Origin: Tardiphaga alba
Lineage (GTDB): Bacteria > Pseudomonadota > Alphaproteobacteria > Rhizobiales > Xanthobacteraceae
Direction of reading: 5' to 3'
Length of the DNA: 64,000 nt
Assembly: GCF_018279705.1 (NCBI RefSeq)
Contig: NZ_CP036498.1
Coordinates: 5,793,906-5,857,905, forward strand
The position numbers were made by a program, and so were the translations under genes. The notes beneath the pieces were generated by a model. That model had not been told where the DNA came from, made no database searches, and was given only the letters and a program-made list of their open reading frames with translations. Of the stretch, positions 18,435 through 27,012 are shown piece after piece. How positions within the stretch are numbered: the first letter of the stretch is position 1; each line of letters opens with the position of its first letter.

Positions 18435-18665
18435 CTAGTTCTTCTTCATCATGTTGTCTTTCTTCATATTGTCTTTTTGCATGCCGTCTTTGGACATGGT
18501 GTCCTTCTTCATCCCGTCTTTCGCCATGCCATCTTTGGACATGCCGTCGCTCTTCTGCATGCCGGAGCCCATCTTGCTTGAATCCTGACTGGTGGTCTGG
18601 GCAAAGGCGGCGGGCGCGGCACCGAGCGCGGTGGCACAGATGGCGGCGAGAATGATCTTCTTCAT
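18435..18665 (-). CDS. Pentapeptide MXKDX repeat protein, exported
   Basis: A 76-residue protein. A signal peptide (KKIILAAICATALGAAPAAFAQ) is followed by about nine consecutive five-residue units of the form GM[SAKQ]KD / NM[KM]K, very rich in Met, Lys and Asp. GGAGG lies six bases before the ATG. Proteins of this type occur in many Proteobacteria, are usually annotated only by the repeat, and have no known function. The Met-rich pattern suggests metal binding or oxidant scavenging in the periplasm (inference). It sits between an esterase gene and the divergent sthA. A much longer in-frame ORF reaching 20375 is an antisense shadow of sthA. Confidence 0.85.
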   Translation of the reverse strand: MKKIILAAICATALGAAPAAFAQTTSQDSSKMGSGMQKSDGMSKDGMAKDGMKKDTMSKDGMQKDNMKKDNMMKKN

Positions 18666-18911
18666 GGTCGTACCTCCAGATGGTCGCCCCGCCCGGCACC
18701 ATGCCCGCGGAAACGCTCCTATCGCTCTTCGGTACGGCGTCCGGCCGTCAGTTGTTACACCGGGAGCCTGTCGCAAATCCGTGATCGCGACGTCATTACC
18801 CACATGGCGGCGGTGAAGACTCAAAAGACTGTCGCAAAACCGCGATACGGATCTGGCCTGATTGCTGCATGGCAACACGCTGCCAGCTCCTCCTGCCATC
18901 GAGACCTTTTC

Positions 18912-20306
18912 ATGCATGACTACGACATGATCGTCATCGGCTCCGGTCCGTCGGGCCGGCGTGCCGCCATTCAATGCGCCAAGCTCGGCAAGTCGGTGCT
19001 GGTGGTGGAGAAGGGACGACGGGTCGGCGGCGTCTCCGTGCATACGGGAACGATCCCTTCGAAAACGTTGCGCGAGACCGTCCTCAACCTGTCCGGCTGG
19101 CGCGAGCGCGGTTTCTATGGGCTCGGCTATCGCGTCAAGCAGGATATCGGCGCGCACGACCTGATCGCGCGACTGCACAAGACGCTCAATCACGAAGTCG
19201 AAGTGCTGGAGCATCAGTTCAGCCGCAACGGCGTCCGCACCGCGAATGGCGAAGCACGCTTCACCGGCCCGCATGACATCGAGATCGTGTCGGAGCGCGG
19301 CGACGTCAAACGCGTCACCGGTGAAAAAATCCTCATCGCCTGCGGCACGCGTCCGTTCCGCCCGGACTATGTGCCGTTCGATGGCAACACCGTCCTCGAC
19401 AGTGACGAGGTGGTCGAACTCTCGAAACTGCCGCGCAGCCTCGCGGTGATCGGCGCCGGCGTGATCGGCGTCGAATATGCGACCATCTTCAGCGCGCTTG
19501 ACGTGGCCGTGACGCTGATCGAGCCGCGCAACAGCTTCCTCGATTTCATCGACAAGGAGCTGATCGGCGAGTTCATGCACGAGCTGCGCGATCGCAATGT
19601 CGCGCTGCGGTTGGGATCGAAGGTGGATGCCATCAGGATCGCTGACAGCGGGCATATCGTCACCGATCTCTCCGATGGCCGCCACGTCACCTCCGACATG
19701 CTGCTGTTTGCTGCAGGCCGCGTCGGCGCCACTGATGCGCTGAAACTCGATACCGCCGGAATCGAGGTTGACTATCGCGGCCGCATCAAGGTCGATCCGG
19801 TCACGATGCAGACCACCGTGCCGCATATCTATGCCGCCGGTGACGTGATCGGCTTTCCATCGCTGGCCTCCACATCCATGGAACAGGGCCGTGTCGCCGC
19901 CTGCCATGCGCTGGGCATCGACGCGCATGCGCCGCCGGAATTCTTCCCCTACGGCATCTATTCGGTGCCGGAAATCTCGACGACCGGCCTCACCGAAGAG
20001 GAAGTCCGCGAGAAGGGCATCCCCTACGAGATCGGCATCGCGCGCTTCCGCGAAACCTCGCGCGGCCACATCATGGGGCTGAACAGCGGCATGATGAAGA
20101 TGATCTTCTCCACGCGCACCAAACGGCTGCTCGGCGTGCACATCCTCGGCGAAGGCGCGACAGAGCTGATCCATATCGGCCAGGCCGTGCTGAACCTGAA
20201 GGGCACGATCGACTACTTCATCCAGAACACGTTCAACTATCCGACGCTGGCGGAAGCCTACAAGATTGCCGGGCTGGATGCGTGGAACAGGATGACGGCG
20301 AAGTAG
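18912..20306 (+). CDS. sthA: Soluble pyridine nucleotide transhydrogenase (Si-specific)
   Basis: 464 residues, the family's usual length. FAD motif IGSGPSGRRAA at the N-terminus, NAD(P) motif VIGAGVIGVEYA near residue 180, ATPRASE-like AGRVGATDAL and YAAGDVIGFPSLA, and a C-terminal dimerisation domain with NTFNYPTLAEAYKIA. The redox-active disulfide of lipoamide dehydrogenase/glutathione reductase is replaced by GTIPSKTLRE, which distinguishes SthA. It transfers hydride between NADPH and NAD+ in the cytosol. The ATG at 18912 fits the family N-terminus. It stands alone, ending before a palindromic repeat. Confidence 0.93.
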   Translation: MHDYDMIVIGSGPSGRRAAIQCAKLGKSVLVVEKGRRVGGVSVHTGTIPSKTLRETVLNLSGWRERGFYGLGYRVKQDIGAHDLIARLHKTLNHEVEVLEHQFSRNGVRTANGEARFTGPHDIEIVSERGDVKRVTGEKILIACGTRPFRPDYVPFDGNTVLDSDEVVELSKLPRSLAVIGAGVIGVEYATIFSALDVAVTLIEPRNSFLDFIDKELIGEFMHELRDRNVALRLGSKVDAIRIADSGHIVTDLSDGRHVTSDMLLFAAGRVGATDALKLDTAGIEVDYRGRIKVDPVTMQTTVPHIYAAGDVIGFPSLASTSMEQGRVAACHALGIDAHAPPEFFPYGIYSVPEISTTGLTEEEVREKGIPYEIGIARFRETSRGHIMGLNSGMMKMIFSTRTKRLLGVHILGEGATELIHIGQAVLNLKGTIDYFIQNTFNYPTLAEAYKIAGLDAWNRMTAK

Positions 20307-20317
20307 CTCAGAGAATG

Positions 20318-20396
20318 TAGGGTGGGCAAAGCGAAGCGTGCCCACCATCAAATCACGGCTGGTAAAGGTGGGCACGCTGCGCTTTGCCCACCCTAA
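20318..20396. repeat. Palindromic intergenic repeat (TAGGGTGGGCAAAGCG family)
   Basis: TAGGGTGGGCAAAGCGAAGCGTGCCCACC pairs with GGTGGGCACGCTGCGCTTTGCCCACCCTA. It lies between two convergent genes. Related copies are at 52536-52620 and, shortened, at 54328-54360. Confidence 0.9.
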
Positions 20397-20413
20397 GCAA
20401 CAGCGATCGTCTC

Positions 20414-21493
20414 TCAGTTCAGCTTCACGACCTCCACACGCCGGTTCTTTGCACGTCCATCATCCGCATCATTCGACGCCGCCGGCGCCAGCATCCCGAC
20501 GCCGGCGGCGCGCAGGCGTTTGCCATCGGCGCGGTAGCTGGCCGTCAGCGCAGCCACCACCGATTCCGCGCGACGGCGGGAGAGATCCAAATTGTAGTCG
20601 TAGGCGCCCTGATTGTCGGTGTGGCCAACGATGAGCACCGCGAGCTTCGGGTCGGATGACAGCAATCCCGCGATCTCCTGCAGGGTCGGCGCGGATTCCG
20701 GCTTGAGATCGGCCTTTCCGGTATCGAAGAAGATCCCGTACAGCGCCACCCGCCCGGTCGAGCCGATGGTCTTGGCCATGTCATCCGCTTTGACGACGAC
20801 CATTTTCTGCTCGCGCGGCTTGGGCTCGACGATATGCACCAGGGCAATGGTGCGCTCGTTGAATGCCTTGCAGTAGAGATCGTCCTTCATCTGAAACGTA
20901 TGCACGGTGACATAGGCATCGCCGCCGGGCTGTGGAATTTTGGCGGCGAAGAACCGCTGATCGTCGATGCCCGATGTCAGCGCGCATTTGCCGTTGGAGA
21001 AATCGGCATCCTTGATCTGCGCTTCGGTGACAAAATGCATCATCAGGCTCATGTCGCCGCCGCCGCCTGAACTGGAGCGGGTCGATTCGCCGCCGCAATC
21101 CTCGCCCTTGCAGGTGAACAGGACGTCGCCGCCGGCAGACTTCACGACGTCCTGATAGTTGCGCAGCACTTCGAGCGGTGAACGATTGGCCGGCAACAGA
21201 TAGACGATGCGCGTGCGCGCGCCTTCGACCTCCAGCGCCTGCTTCGGCTTGAAGACCTGATTGTTCATGCGATCGCGTTCGCTATCGCCGGCCTTTTCCA
21301 GTTTCGACAGCGGGATGCTCAGATCGGTGAATGCGAGACGTTCATAGCTGACGATGAACGAGCCGTCGTAGCGCTTGAGCAGCGCATTGTCGCGTGCACC
21401 GGGGATGTCTTTGTTCGGAATGGTCGCTTCGGCCAATGCGCTGCCGGCGCCGAGCAGGCAGAAGAAGCCGAGCGTCAGATATCGTCCCAACAT
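20414..21493 (-). CDS. OmpA-family outer-membrane protein with DUF4892-like N-terminus
   Basis: About 359 residues. Signal peptide (LGRYLTLGFFCLLGAGSALA), a middle domain of about 230 residues (ARDNALLKRYDGSFIVSYERL..., two Cys in FTCKGEDCGG) resembling DUF4892 proteins, and a C-terminal OmpA peptidoglycan-binding domain (FFDTGKADLKPESAPTLQEIAGLL, LIVGHTDNQGAYDYNLDLSRRRAESV, KNRRVEVVKL). It probably tethers the outer membrane to the wall. The ATG at 21493 with GGAGG about ten bases upstream is preferred to the longer frame to 21607. DUF4892 assignment is from memory of the architecture and less certain than OmpA. Confidence 0.85.
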   Translation of the reverse strand: MLGRYLTLGFFCLLGAGSALAEATIPNKDIPGARDNALLKRYDGSFIVSYERLAFTDLSIPLSKLEKAGDSERDRMNNQVFKPKQALEVEGARTRIVYLLPANRSPLEVLRNYQDVVKSAGGDVLFTCKGEDCGGESTRSSSGGGGDMSLMMHFVTEAQIKDADFSNGKCALTSGIDDQRFFAAKIPQPGGDAYVTVHTFQMKDDLYCKAFNERTIALVHIVEPKPREQKMVVVKADDMAKTIGSTGRVALYGIFFDTGKADLKPESAPTLQEIAGLLSSDPKLAVLIVGHTDNQGAYDYNLDLSRRRAESVVAALTASYRADGKRLRAAGVGMLAPAASNDADDGRAKNRRVEVVKLN

Positions 21494-21648
21494 GAATGAT
21501 GCGCCTCCGTTGCACGGATGGACACGATCATCATTCACGGTGCGGAGACAAGGAAACTCGGAGGTGGCCGAACGCCGCGCAGCCATGCCCGGTTTCCGTT
21601 GAACCAAACATGGCTGCGCAATGACTTATACGATCGTCCTGCGCGTCG

Positions 21649-22587
21649 TTAGCCCCAAGGGCCACGACGCGGCGCGCTGCCGCCATTCCATGGGCCGGTC
21701 GCGGCTGGAGCAGCCGGGCGCTGCTGCACATAGCCGCCTTGCGCGCCCATCTGCTGCGCGAGCTGCTGCAGCGCTGCGATACGATTTTGCGTGGCCGGGT
21801 GGGTCGTGAACAGATTGTCCATGGCGCGGCCCGACAGCGGATTGATGATGAACATATGCGCGGTCGCCGGTGCACGCTCGGCGTCCTCGTTCGGGATGTG
21901 ATGCGCGGCGTTCTCGATCTTGGCCAGTGCCGAGGCGAGCCACATGGGCTGGCCGCAGATCCGCGCACCCATCTCGTCGGCGGCATATTCGCGCGTGCGA
22001 GAGATCGCCATCTGCACCAGCATGGCGGCGAGCGGCGCCAGGATCATCAGCGCGATCTGGCCGATGACACCCGGGCCATTATTGTTGCGGTTGCCGCCGA
22101 AAAACATGCCGAACTGGGCGATCATTCCGATCGCACCGGCAATGGTGGCGGTGATGGTCATCAGCAGCGTGTCGTGATGCTTGATATGCGCAAGCTCATG
22201 CGCCACCACGCCAGCTAGCTCCTCGCGCGACAGCTGCTGCATCAGGCCCGTCGTGACAGCAACGGCGGCATTCTCCGGATTGCGGCCGGTCGCGAACGCG
22301 TTCGGCTGCGGATTGTCCATGATATAGACCTTGGGCATCGGCAGCTGCGCATTGTGGGCGAGCTCGCCGACCATGCGATACAGGTCGGGCGCATTGCGCG
22401 CATCCACCGGCTGCGCGCCGTGCATCGACAGCACCGCGCGATCCGAATTCCAGTAGGCGAACATGTTCATGCCGGCGGCAACCACCAGCGCGATCATCGC
22501 GCCCGACGCACCGCCCATGAGATAGCCAACGCCCATGAACAGGGCGGTCATGCCGGCCAGCAAGATTGCGGTCTTGAAATAGCTCAT
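21649..22587 (-). CDS. htpX: Zinc metalloprotease HtpX (M48B)
   Basis: About 312 residues. Two N-terminal membrane segments (residues 5-25 and 25-45), zinc motif [13 protein letters not shown] (HExxH), two further membrane segments ([36 protein letters not shown]) and the third zinc ligand in [10 protein letters not shown]. The C-terminal tail is Gln/Pro/Gly-rich. HtpX degrades misfolded inner-membrane proteins. The ATG at 22587 is directly preceded by GGAGGAACG. An OmpA-like gene follows on the same strand about 150 bases away, perhaps separately expressed. Confidence 0.93.
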   Translation of the reverse strand: MSYFKTAILLAGMTALFMGVGYLMGGASGAMIALVVAAGMNMFAYWNSDRAVLSMHGAQPVDARNAPDLYRMVGELAHNAQLPMPKVYIMDNPQPNAFATGRNPENAAVAVTTGLMQQLSREELAGVVAHELAHIKHHDTLLMTITATIAGAIGMIAQFGMFFGGNRNNNGPGVIGQIALMILAPLAAMLVQMAISRTREYAADEMGARICGQPMWLASALAKIENAAHHIPNEDAERAPATAHMFIINPLSGRAMDNLFTTHPATQNRIAALQQLAQQMGAQGGYVQQRPAAPAATGPWNGGSAPRRGPWG

Positions 22588-22700
22588 CGTTCCTCCTGCT
22601 CCCGCGCGCCAACACGCGACGAATGCGCTGCGGTGCATGCATAAAATGGTGATGGCAGTGATTGTTCCGCAAGGCGTACTGATGCGGCAGCGCGTCGCAA

Positions 22701-23105
22701 TCAGAGGACGGTTTCAAGATCGGTCTGACCGAATTCGCCACCCGTCGCCAGAATCGGAACGTCGTAGTGCTTTGCGCACGCATAATGCAGGCAATCGCCC
22801 AGATTGAGACCACGGCGCCCCGATCGGTAGCGATGCGCCGCCGCTAGCGCGAGTGCAACCGTTACGCCGGCCGGTGGCAGGTCACTGATCTCGATGCTAT
22901 GCTGGTCGAGAAATTCGAGCACCATCTTCTCGACCACATCGATGGGCAAATTGAACTTGTCCGGACGTGCGAGGCCCATCACCGCTTCGAGGACCGCAAC
23001 CGGCGATGTGAGGCGCTGCTTTCCGCCAGCGAGGGCATCAGCGACGCGCTCGGCTTCGGGCTCGCCCGACAGCATCGCGATCACTGCGCATGCATCGACG
23101 AACAT
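22701..23105 (-). CDS. vapC: VapC-type PIN-domain toxin
   Basis: 134 residues of PIN fold. Acidic residues of the nuclease site are in [12 protein letters not shown] (Asp), AVLEAVMGL (Glu), [16 protein letters not shown] (Asp) and the late [13 protein letters not shown] region. It should cleave specific RNAs when released from its antitoxin. The ATG overlaps the antitoxin stop (TGATG), which implies translational coupling. This favours 23105 over an in-frame start at 23120. Confidence 0.9.
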   Translation of the reverse strand: MFVDACAVIAMLSGEPEAERVADALAGGKQRLTSPVAVLEAVMGLARPDKFNLPIDVVEKMVLEFLDQHSIEISDLPPAGVTVALALAAAHRYRSGRRGLNLGDCLHYACAKHYDVPILATGGEFGQTDLETVL

Positions 23106-23350
23106 CAATCCGCCTCCCATTGCTCGTCAAAGGCCTCACGCGGCAACGGCTTCTTTGCCTTCTCGCCGAGAGTAACACCATATTTCGCGCGCAAACGAGC
23201 TGCCGTTTGCAACGGCGTTTCGCCTTTACGCCGCCTCTCGATTGCCTCGGTCATGGCGATCACGATGGCATCGGTGATGCTGACGTCAGCCAGCTTGGCA
23301 AACTCGCGCGTCAGGGCATCTGCCTCCGGGTTGTTGACATTGATCGGCAC
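23105..23350 (-). CDS. vapB: VapB-type antitoxin
   Basis: About 81 residues, starting MPINVNNPEADALTREFAK and followed by VSITDAIVIAMTEAIERRR, the N-terminus of VapB antitoxins of the Rv0623/PSK type. The C-terminal half (AFDEQWEAD) would wrap the toxin. The GTG at 23350 is chosen: GGAGG lies about six bases upstream and the resulting MPINV start matches the family. An ATG at 23362 is the alternative. It overlaps vapC by one base and probably represses its own promoter. Confidence 0.87.
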   Translation of the reverse strand: MPINVNNPEADALTREFAKLADVSITDAIVIAMTEAIERRRKGETPLQTAARLRAKYGVTLGEKAKKPLPREAFDEQWEAD

Positions 23351-23360
23351 CGCACCCTCC

Positions 23361-23392
23361 ATGTAGATAGTTCGACTTATCGATGTAGATAG
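23361..23392 (-). promoter_or_regulatory. Candidate VapBC operator: tandem CTATCTACAT repeats
   Basis: The 10-mer CTATCTACAT (minus strand) occurs at 23361-23370 and again at 23383-23392. The two are 22 bp apart start to start, about two helical turns, immediately before the vapB start. Type II antitoxins commonly autoregulate by binding repeated sites at this place. Assignment as operator is inference from position and periodicity. Confidence 0.5.
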
Positions 23393-23533
23393 CACGATTT
23401 TCCACCAAACAATAGAGCGAACACAGGGTAGCCGCCACGGGAGGCGGCCATGCGGCGGATCGCATTGACGCCGGTCTCGGTGACCCTAGGCTGGTGACAA
23501 GCAAAAAAGACCACAAGCAAAGAGGAAACATTC

Positions 23534-24757
23534 ATGGCTCGCGTGAAGTTCGGCGCCTTTCTCGCTCCCCATCATCCCATCGGCGAACATCCGATGCTGC
23601 AGTTCCGGCGAGACCTCGATCTCGTCGAGCAGCTCGACTCGCTCGGCTATGACGAATTCTGGTGCGGCGAGCATCACTCATCCGGCTGGGAGATGATCGC
23701 TTCGCCGGAGATGTTCCTCGCCGCCGCGGGCGAACGCACCAAGCGCATCCGGCTCGGCACCGGCGTGATCTCGCTGCCCTACCATCACCCCTACAATGTC
23801 GCCCAGCGCATGGTGCAGCTCGACCATATGACCGGCGGGCGCGCCATCTTCGGCTCGGGACCGGGTGCACTGGCGTCCGATGCGCATACGCTCGGCATCG
23901 ATCCGATGACCCAGCGCGACCGCCAGGACGAGGCCATCGACATCATCCGCCGCCTGTTCAGAGGCGAGCGCGTCACGGCGAAGAGCGACTGGTTCACCAT
24001 GAACGACGCGGCGCTGCAGATCCTGCCGCTGCAGGAAGAGATGCCATTCGTGGTGGCCTCGCAGATTTCGCCGTCCGGCATGACGCTGGCCGGCAAATAC
24101 GGCATCGGCATCATTTCGCTGGGCTCGATGTCCACGCAAGGGCTGATGGCACTGCCGACGCAATGGGGCTTTGCCGAGGATGCCGCGAAGAAGCACGGCA
24201 CCACCGTCGACCGCGCCAATTGGCGGGTGCTGCTGTCCTGGCACATTGCCGAAACGCGCGAACAGGCCGAGCGCGAGGCCGGCCCTGGCCTGATGCGCTG
24301 GCACAACGAATACACCGTGAAGACGCTGCAGCGGCCGGGAGTACAGCCCTTCTCGTCACCCGAGGATGCCGTGGAGAAGACGGCAGGCGGCGAGAATGCA
24401 GCATCCACCATCGGCACGCCCGATGATCTCATCAAGACCATCAAGAACCTGATGCAGGTAAGCGGCGGCGTCGGCACCATCATCGGCTTCGTGCATGACT
24501 GGGCCAATTCGGAAAACACGCGGCGCAGCTGGGACATGGTGGCGCGCTATGTGGTGCCGGAGATCAACGGCTACATCGCATCCTTGCGCAAATCACAGAC
24601 CTGGGTGATCGAGAACCGCGAGGTGTTCGAGCGCGCCGGACAGGCCGTGATGGCCAAGATCATGCAGAACGAGAAGGCCGCCGCCGCGCTGCCGCTCACC
24701 GGACCGGGCCGCGTAGCGATCCCGACGGTGAATGCGCCGGATCTGCGGAAAGGCTGA
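23534..24757 (+). CDS. LLM-class flavin-dependent monooxygenase
   Basis: 407 residues of the bacterial-luciferase-like TIM-barrel family (FGAFLAPHHPIGEHP, YDEFWCGEHHSSGWEMIASP, RIRLGTGVISLPYHHPYNVAQRMVQLDHMTGGR). The length and the N-terminal pattern resemble limonene-monooxygenase-like members. It would use reduced FMN and O2 to oxygenate a small organic substrate. GAGGAAAC precedes the ATG. An SDR gene follows convergently across a palindromic repeat. No flavin reductase lies beside it; one is encoded at 36.1-36.6 kb. Substrate unknown. Confidence 0.88.
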   Translation: MARVKFGAFLAPHHPIGEHPMLQFRRDLDLVEQLDSLGYDEFWCGEHHSSGWEMIASPEMFLAAAGERTKRIRLGTGVISLPYHHPYNVAQRMVQLDHMTGGRAIFGSGPGALASDAHTLGIDPMTQRDRQDEAIDIIRRLFRGERVTAKSDWFTMNDAALQILPLQEEMPFVVASQISPSGMTLAGKYGIGIISLGSMSTQGLMALPTQWGFAEDAAKKHGTTVDRANWRVLLSWHIAETREQAEREAGPGLMRWHNEYTVKTLQRPGVQPFSSPEDAVEKTAGGENAASTIGTPDDLIKTIKNLMQVSGGVGTIIGFVHDWANSENTRRSWDMVARYVVPEINGYIASLRKSQTWVIENREVFERAGQAVMAKIMQNEKAAAALPLTGPGRVAIPTVNAPDLRKG

Positions 24758-24761
24758 GCCT

Positions 24762-24850
24762 GTAGCCCGGGTGAAGCGCAGCGTAACCCGGGGACCGGCG
24801 TTTCGACCATATCTACGGTCCCGGATTACGCTGCGCTCCATCCGGGCTAC
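24762..24850. repeat. Palindromic intergenic repeat (GTAGCCCGG family, second copy)
   Basis: GTAGCCCGGGTGAAGCGCAGCGTAACCCGGGGACC pairs with GGTCCCGGATTACGCTGCGCTCCATCCGGGCTAC, imperfect at a few positions. Same family as 8601-8689. It lies between convergent genes. Confidence 0.9.
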
Positions 24851-24854
24851 GGAC

Positions 24855-25694
24855 CTATTCCGCCGTACCGAACATCTGGCGCAGGCCGACATAGCCGGCC
24901 TGTTGCTGGCTCCAGTTGCGGCCGCCGATGACGCCGCCATCGACGACGAGGTCGGTGCCGTTGACGAAGCTCGACTCGTCGCTGGCAAAAAACACCGCGG
25001 CATTGGCGATATCGTCCGGCAGTCCCGCACGCGGGATCGGTTGCGCTGCCTTGAACACCTCGCGCATCTTCATGGCCATGCCGTCTGCGGCTTCCACCGA
25101 CAGGCCGAGCGCCTTGCCGAAAATGCCGGTAGCGATGGCGCCGGGCGAGATGCTGTTGACGCGCACGCCGCTCTCGCCGAGCTCCATGGCGACGCATTGC
25201 GTGAGGTGGATGACCGCCGCCTTGGCCGCACCATAGACGACCGAGGAAGAGTACCCGGCGAGGTGGCCCGCGATACTGCCATTGTTGATGATGCTGCCGG
25301 AGCCCTGTTTTTTCATATGCGGCGCTGCGTGCTTCATGCCGAGCATGACGCTGCGCACCAATGTTGCCATCGCGGCGTCGAAGCGATCGACGTCCAGGCC
25401 TTCGATGCCGCCGGTCTGCGCGGGGCCGCCGGCATTGTTGAACAGGCAGTCGATGCGGCCGAAATGATCGACGGCGAGCGTGATCAGCGCCTTCATCTGC
25501 GCTTCGTCGGTGACGTCGGTCTGCAGGAAGCGGCAATTGACGCCGAGCTGCTTCGCAAGCGCCTCGCCTTCAGCGGCGCGGCGGCCTGCAATGACGATCT
25601 TTGCTCCCTGCGCGACAAAGACTTCGGCCGTGCGAAGACCGATGCCGCTGGTTGCTCCGGTGATAACCGCGACCTTGTTGTCCAGACGTCCCAT
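24855..25694 (-). CDS. Short-chain dehydrogenase/reductase (SDR)
   Basis: About 279 residues of classical SDR type. Cofactor motif TGATSGIG near residue 15, NNAGG near 90, Ser in INNGSIAG and the catalytic pair in VVYGAAKAAV (YxxxK). It ends in the usual VNGTDLVVDGGVIGG. Arg in IAGRRAAEG after the first beta strands is ambiguous for NAD versus NADP. The start at 25694 (MGRLDNKVAVITG) is the family start. It would oxidise or reduce an alcohol/ketone. It converges with the LLM monooxygenase, which may act on related compounds (inference). Confidence 0.9.
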   Translation of the reverse strand: MGRLDNKVAVITGATSGIGLRTAEVFVAQGAKIVIAGRRAAEGEALAKQLGVNCRFLQTDVTDEAQMKALITLAVDHFGRIDCLFNNAGGPAQTGGIEGLDVDRFDAAMATLVRSVMLGMKHAAPHMKKQGSGSIINNGSIAGHLAGYSSSVVYGAAKAAVIHLTQCVAMELGESGVRVNSISPGAIATGIFGKALGLSVEAADGMAMKMREVFKAAQPIPRAGLPDDIANAAVFFASDESSFVNGTDLVVDGGVIGGRNWSQQQAGYVGLRQMFGTAE

Positions 25695-25778
25695 GAAACG
25701 CTTCCCTTTGTTGATTTTATGGGAGGCATTTGACGCCGGGGCGCAGCGCCGGCGCAAGACGTAAATGATCGGACGCGT

Positions 25779-26585
25779 CTACAGGGCGGGACGTCCCGTC
25801 TTCCGATCGCTCGAGGCCAGACGTGCACTTGCCGTTTCGCCCGCAGCGGCCGGCATGGTGCTGGCCAGCAGCGGCGCCTCCGGATATTGCCGCACGCCGT
25901 TCTGGTCCATCACGAACATCGGCTTCACGTTCCGCATCTGGACGTCTTCCACCATCGCCATGCGGCGGTTGTCGAGCACGAACCAGCGGCCATCCAGCCG
26001 TGCGGTTGCAACCGCATGATCCTCGTTGCGCAGGACGTCACGCAGGATGACGATGCGCAGATCCTCCGCTGCGACGCCGGCGGCACGCAACGCGACGAAT
26101 TTGGCGATCGCATAATCCTCGCAATCGCCGGCGCCCATCGCCAGCAATCCCAGTGGCGAACGCCAGACGTCGATATCGCCATAAAGCGCCAGATCGTCAC
26201 CGGGGCGGACCGCCAGATTCAGGGCGCGGTTGACTTCACCCAGGCGGGCCCGGCCCTCGCGGGCCTGCGCATCCGCGACGATACCGAGGAATTTCGCCGC
26301 TTCCGGCGAACAGCGCTCGGCCGTTTCGCGGCACAGTTCGATAGCCAGCAGGTCATCATCCCGCTCGCGTTCGACGCCCCGCCACTTCATGGCGAGCTCG
26401 CCATCCGGCTGCACCGTCGTCGCGAGGCCGAACGGCTCCGCCGCGCGTTCGACCACATCGATCGCACGGTCCGCATTGACCGTACCAGCCACCGCAGCAG
26501 ACGCCGCCATCGCAGCGAAGCCGCAGAGAAGGAGAGATGCGCAGCCGAGCCGCGCGGTGCTGAAAGTCCACATGGGACGCCCCAT
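25779..26585 (-). CDS. LapG-like transglutaminase-like cysteine protease (BTLCP family)
   Basis: About 268 residues. A signal peptide (residues 1-34, ending AAVAG) is followed by the BTLCP/DUF920 fold. The catalytic triad is visible: Cys155 in VWRSPLGLLAMGAGDCEDYAIAK, His190 in NEDHAV, Asp205 in FVLDNR. The best known member, LapG of Pseudomonas fluorescens, cleaves the N-terminal retention module of the LapA adhesin in the periplasm when c-di-GMP falls. Here it is divergent from a secreted FecR-RTX protein and its type I exporter, the expected substrate context. An inner-membrane LapD-like receptor is not adjacent. ATG 26585 or 26573 could be the start; the second has a GGGG just upstream. 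Confidence 0.87.
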   Translation of the reverse strand: MGRPMWTFSTARLGCASLLLCGFAAMAASAAVAGTVNADRAIDVVERAAEPFGLATTVQPDGELAMKWRGVERERDDDLLAIELCRETAERCSPEAAKFLGIVADAQAREGRARLGEVNRALNLAVRPGDDLALYGDIDVWRSPLGLLAMGAGDCEDYAIAKFVALRAAGVAAEDLRIVILRDVLRNEDHAVATARLDGRWFVLDNRRMAMVEDVQMRNVKPMFVMDQNGVRQYPEAPLLASTMPAAAGETASARLASSDRKTGRPAL

Positions 26586-27012
26586 TTTGCCCGGGCATCG
26601 ACGAGCCTGACTGCTCGCACGTGACCGGATCGTTTATGGGGCGATCTTGAGGCGTCGATTTTTCCGCCTGATTAAAAGGGCTTAGCTGGCACCCCGAAAT
26701 TGGCTCACGCACTGAAAGCGGCCTCTCCAATTTGCCGACAATTTTATCGATCGCTGGATATATGCAGCGCACAAGGTGTCAGAGCACCTTTTCAATTCGT
26801 TCCATGACAAAACGGCGTGATCGCTGTGATTGCATAAATTGCCACGCAACATGCTTAACGCGAATTTACTTTTGTTTTCAGGCGGATGAGACGCTGGATC
26901 AGGACGATTTCACGGATGTCGCAGAGATGCGTAAGCGTACACTTCCGCATTGCACCCCATGGTGGTATGCATGGCTGGATCATTATCCAAACAATAACCA
27001 TGAGCAGTCGCG
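26586..27012. promoter_or_regulatory. AT-rich divergent promoter region between protease and FecR-RTX genes
   Basis: About 430 bases without a convincing gene, clearly more AT-rich than the flanks from about 26660 on. It must hold the promoters of both divergent genes. Visible structure: the inverted repeat AAGGTG-tcagag-CACCTT at 26773-26790 followed by TTTT, and a TGTGATTGCATAAATTGCCA stretch near 26834 with one good half of a CRP-like site. A short ORF (ATG 27000, 21 codons) overlaps the start of the RTX gene in another frame. No defined promoter can be called by eye. Confidence 0.5.

Noticed and set aside
18435..20375. 646-codon minus-strand ORF
   Set aside because: It runs antisense to sthA. 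Only its last 76 codons, with their own ATG, GGAGG site and signal peptide, are a gene; the rest is a codon-bias shadow in GC-rich DNA.
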